From positions 1 through 8,469 of the forward strand of contig CAMYKE010000052.1 in NCBI GenBank assembly GCA_947258895.1: a stretch of DNA of 8,469 nucleotides. The letters run 5' to 3'. Of this stretch, positions 6,302-8,469 are shown piece after piece. Below the pieces are notes generated by a model. The model was given only the letters and a program-made list of their open reading frames with translations. It searched no databases and was not told the DNA's origin. This DNA is from an uncultured Pseudomonadales bacterium (lineage in GTDB: Bacteria; Pseudomonadota; Gammaproteobacteria; Pseudomonadales; IMCC2047). The position numbers and the translations under genes are program-made. Position 1 is the stretch's first letter. Each line of letters begins with the position of its first letter.

Positions 6302-7768
6302 TTACAAGGTGGGTTTGATGACCACGTCAATGCGGCGGTTCTTGGCGCGGCCCTCCGGGGTCTCGTTGTTTGCCACTGGCTGTGATTCGCCATAGCCGAC
6401 CGCCATCACGCGGTCGGGCTTCAGTTGCATATTGGCCAGCAGGTAGCTCTTGGTAGCTTCGGCGCGCTGTTCGGATAGCGTGAGGTTGACTTCGTCGCCG
6501 CCGAAGGCATCCGTGTGTCCCTCGATCACCAGCGTGCTTTTTTCAAATACACGGATGGCCTTTTTGACTTTGGTCAGCAGTTCGAAGCGTTCCGGTTTGA
6601 TGACGGCCTGCCCGCTGTCGAAAGTCAGACCGACCAGGCGCAGTATTACGTCATTGCCGCTGCGCAGGACAATCGCCTCTTCACGATCGAACATTTGCTC
6701 CACCTCGCGGAACTTGGCGCGAATTGCCGCTTGGCGCTCCAGTTGTAAGTTCAGCGCGAGGCGCTCCTGGGAGACCCCGCCGAGCCTGGTCTCCAGGTCC
6801 GCAATCTGGCGCTGCAAGTCTTTCACCAGGCGCTGCTGTTCCGAACGGTCGAGATCGGCGGAGGTTGCCACTTTCTGGATGTCTTCCAGACGGCCGATAA
6901 TGTTGTTGGTTGCGGCCTCGTGACCATCATCGAAATAGACCGGCAAGTCGATTGCGGCACCGATACGTTGTAACGGGGTCTGCCAATCCAGCACCACGTC
7001 TTCCATTGATAGCTTCTTCTTTTTCACTCTGGTCAGGTTTTCAGCCAGATAGATGGCGAGTTTCGCCTGGTGTTTGGCGCTCTTGGCGAGGCTTCTTGGT
7101 CGGTCGGTGTCATAGCGGTTTTCATTCAATTGTTGCTCCGCCTCCGCGAGCAACCCCTTGGCACTGGCCAGGGTGACGGGCGCGTAGCGCTTTGCCTTGA
7201 GGTCCTCTGCGCGCGCCAGTAAATCCCGGGTCTCATTTAGATAGTTCGACTTGATCGCCGTCAGTTCGGCCTCCCGATACAGGCCTTCGGCCTTTTTCGC
7301 GTAGCGCTGCGCTGACTTGAGGTTGTCATCCTCCAGGCGCATTGCGCCGTCAGTAAAGGCTTCTTCCGCCTCCTGCCATAGTTCTCGTGCGTAGCTTTCG
7401 GCCTCTGCGTTATCGGCGTCAGCCCGTGCCTGTAGCGCAGTGGCCAGGGTGAAATCGGCTACCTTTGTCGCTTTCAGCGCGTTCCTGAAATCGACTACCG
7501 CGTCGGCAAGTTCTTCGCGAATGCGGTCAATACCCTTGCCTCGTTCCAGCAATTCTTCTGCGCGGCGGTAGTGTTCCGCGGCGGAACGGTAGCTTTTCGG
7601 TGCCAGCAGTGATGCCCGCGCCTGGTCTGCCGCCGCAAGTGCTTCCCCGGCCTCTGCAAATAATGTTGCGCGCAGTTGATCTGCACTCGTGTCGGCGCTG
7701 GCGGCAGCGCAGTTCAAGGCTACTGCGACAGCCAGGAACAGGTTAAGAAAAGGCCGTACGATGGGCAT
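6302..7768 (-). CDS. OmpA-family peptidoglycan-binding protein with long helical N-terminal region (DUF4398-like)
   Basis: The protein has 488 residues. A Sec signal peptide covers about residues 1-25 (cleavage near ASA|D). Residues 28-250 are Ala/Glu/Arg-rich helices with repeated blocks such as SYRSAAEHYRRAEELLERG, WQEAEEAF and APVTLASAKGLLAEAEQQL, in the style of DUF4398 repeats. Residues 290-365 look like coiled coil (DLQRQIADLETRLGG). The C-terminal OmpA domain (about 370-486) contains LTFDSG, IEGHTDAFGGDEVNLTLSEQ, RAEATKSYL and GYGESQPVANN. Asp420 and Arg435 are spaced like the OmpA pair that binds diaminopimelate in peptidoglycan. There is no beta-barrel and no lipobox, so it is likely a periplasmic protein bound to the cell wall, with a scaffold or spacer role inferred. 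GGGAG lies 9 bases before the ATG. The missing barrel is normal for this architecture. Confidence 0.9.
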   Translation of the reverse strand: MPIVRPFLNLFLAVAVALNCAAASADTSADQLRATLFAEAGEALAAADQARASLLAPKSYRSAAEHYRRAEELLERGKGIDRIREELADAVVDFRNALKATKVADFTLATALQARADADNAEAESYARELWQEAEEAFTDGAMRLEDDNLKSAQRYAKKAEGLYREAELTAIKSNYLNETRDLLARAEDLKAKRYAPVTLASAKGLLAEAEQQLNENRYDTDRPRSLAKSAKHQAKLAIYLAENLTRVKKKKLSMEDVVLDWQTPLQRIGAAIDLPVYFDDGHEAATNNIIGRLEDIQKVATSADLDRSEQQRLVKDLQRQIADLETRLGGVSQERLALNLQLERQAAIRAKFREVEQMFDREEAIVLRSGNDVILRLVGLTFDSGQAVIKPERFELLTKVKKAIRVFEKSTLVIEGHTDAFGGDEVNLTLSEQRAEATKSYLLANMQLKPDRVMAVGYGESQPVANNETPEGRAKNRRIDVVIKPTL

Positions 7769-7801
7769 GACTAATGGCTCCCGGAATGATTAGTTTGCGT
7801 T

Positions 7802-7814
7802 GTGATTAAATCAC
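7802..7814. promoter_or_regulatory. 13-bp palindrome upstream of the ompA-like gene
   Basis: GTGATTAAATCAC is a perfect palindrome with 6-bp arms around one central base, 34 bases upstream of the ompA-like start. It resembles a dimeric regulator site, but the arm spacing does not fit CRP or FNR, and no regulator can be named. Confidence 0.35.
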
Positions 7815-7958
7815 TGCAACGTATCACTGAAGTCTCGGCATGTATAGGGTGTGCGGCATAACAGTCGTTAAAATCTGTTGCGGATGTAACTTTTTTCGCG
7901 CCTCGGTGTAGCTATTATTGAGCGATTTTGATCTATCAGCAGAGGTGACACCCCTTCG

Positions 7959-7984
7959 CCGCTAGCCGCCATATCTCACCGATT
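7959..7984 (+). repeat. Left terminal inverted repeat
   Basis: 26-base arm containing TAGCCGCCATATCTCACCGA. It pairs with 8153-8178, with a single mismatch at 7962 (C, where the partner implies T). Confidence 0.9.
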
Positions 7985-8152
7985 CAGCGATCCACTGCTC
8001 AGAAACCTTGTCAGTACAGTGCGAATTGCCGATTTGGTTTCTCGCCGGATCTTGCACGCTGTACGGAATTTTTCTCCTGCGGCTATAGCGACGGCTATCC
8101 CCTTAGTTGGAAAATCCCGTACACCGCACAATCTCTCTGCGATAATTCCAAA

Positions 8153-8178
8153 AATCGGTGAGATATGGCGGCTAACGG
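8153..8178 (-). repeat. Right terminal inverted repeat
   Basis: 26-base arm beginning AATCGGTGAGATATGG, the reverse complement of 7959-7984 except for one base. It lies about 75 bases beyond the lptB stop in the direction of lptB transcription. Confidence 0.9.
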
Positions 8179-8252
8179 GAGTCGATTATCACCCGGATAC
8201 GGAGTGGAGGTGTTTTCCCGCCGAAAGCTACCTTGTTGGATTGTCCGCGTAC

Positions 8253-8469
8253 TTATAGCCGGAAGTTCTCGCCCAGGTAGACTTCCCTCACAAAGGGGTC
8301 ATTGACGATCCTGGCACTGTTTCCTTCGGCGATGATGCGCCCCTCGCAAACAATATAGGCTTTATCGCAGATTGCCAGGGTATCACGAACATTATGGTCC
8401 GTAATCAGTACTCCGATGCCTCGCTGTTTAAGTTGCAGGACAATGTGCTTGAGAGCGGCTACTGAAATA
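8253..8469 (-). CDS. lptB: Lipopolysaccharide export ABC transporter ATPase LptB (partial, C-terminal 71 residues)
   Basis: The leftward frame entering from the right edge encodes [41 protein letters not shown] and ends [12 protein letters not shown], almost the E. coli LptB C-terminus ([28 protein letters not shown]). ITDHNVRET is the LptB form of the ABC H-loop, with the switch His in DHN. LptB is the cytoplasmic ATPase that powers LPS extraction with LptF, LptG and LptC. The Walker A, Q-loop, signature and Walker B motifs are outside the window. In many gammaproteobacteria rpoN follows lptB at once; here a palindromic element and an ompA-like gene follow instead. The stop is TAA at 8253-8255. 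Confidence 0.96.
   Translation of the reverse strand, partial: ISVAALKHIVLQLKQRGIGVLITDHNVRDTLAICDKAYIVCEGRIIAEGNSARIVNDPFVREVYLGENFRL

Larger units (their letters stand above)
7959..8178. mobile_element. MITE-like palindromic element with 26-bp terminal inverted repeats
   Basis: The outer arms 7959-7984 and 8153-8178 are inverted copies matching at 25 of 26 positions (core CCATATCTCACCGATT on the left). Inside, 8060-8074 and 8109-8123 are inverted at 13 of 15, and weaker similarity extends to 26-base arms (19 of 26). The centre carries the direct repeat CGGCTAT twice. The left half is about 46 bases longer than the right. There is no transposase. A TA dinucleotide sits near each outer end (7963-7964 and 8173-8174), as expected for Tc1/IS630-type target sites, but it lies inside the extended repeat, so no target duplication can be proven. 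It could also be a structured RNA or 3' end for lptB. Confidence 0.65.
7769..8252. other. Intergenic region between ompA-like and lptB
   Basis: 484 bases with no convincing gene. The left part (7769-7958) is AT-richer and presumably holds the ompA-like promoter, but I found no good -35/-10 pair. The right part is occupied by a ~220-bp palindromic element (7959-8178). A 79-codon frame from GTG 8019 crosses the element and is not supported as a gene. Confidence 0.6.

Noticed and set aside
7801..7816. CRP site (TGTGA...TCAC)
   Set aside because: The half-sites are 5 bases apart rather than 6 and the right half ends TCACT, so it does not fit CRP.
8019..8258. 79-codon plus-strand frame starting with GTG
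   Set aside because: It runs across the inner and right arms of the palindromic element, has no ribosome site or recognisable domain, and overlaps the lptB stop.

Overview
The window looks like a stretch of gammaproteobacterial chromosome. The protein matches that point there are the LptB C-terminus ending in YLGENFRL, a YdgJ-type oxidoreductase, a YbaN/DUF454 membrane protein, and a PiuC/YbiX hydroxylase under a Fur-like box. A marine, Halieaceae/Cellvibrionales-like host is a guess. There are no rRNA or tRNA genes, phage genes, complete insertion sequences or CRISPR arrays.

Region 1 (1-1993), iron and envelope. A PKHD-type Fe(II)/2-oxoglutarate hydroxylase (piuC/ybiX family) runs leftward off the edge. 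It diverges from a lipoprotein gene at 668, and a Fur-box-like sequence (589-607) lies between them. The lipoprotein has a clear ribosome site, signal peptide and lipobox. Its reading frame is broken by one base where a 12-bp Gly-Glu repeat begins, and the remainder continues in the next frame to 1535. A small DUF454/YbaN inner-membrane protein follows.

Region 2 (1994-5643), small-molecule metabolism. Three rightward genes are separated by unusually long gaps of 301, 442 and 327 bp: a Gfo/Idh/MocA oxidoreductase close to E. coli YdgJ, a PfkB-family sugar kinase (fructokinase-like), and a dihydrofolate-reductase-like RibD C-terminal-domain protein. The gaps argue against one tight operon. The oxidoreductase and kinase could both act on sugars or polyols, but nothing here shows a shared pathway.

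Region 3 (5689-8469), all leftward. A DUF6714-type protein, a periplasmic OmpA-family peptidoglycan-binding protein with a long helical N-terminal region, and the last 71 codons of lptB (lipopolysaccharide export ATPase). Between ompA-like and lptB sits a ~220-bp palindromic element with 26-bp near-perfect terminal inverted repeats (7959-7984 and 8153-8178), resembling a MITE. It lies where rpoN usually follows lptB.

No complete new multi-gene system is evident. The most interesting items are the Fur-linked, His-rich, frameshifted lipoprotein beside piuC, and the MITE-like palindrome downstream of lptB.
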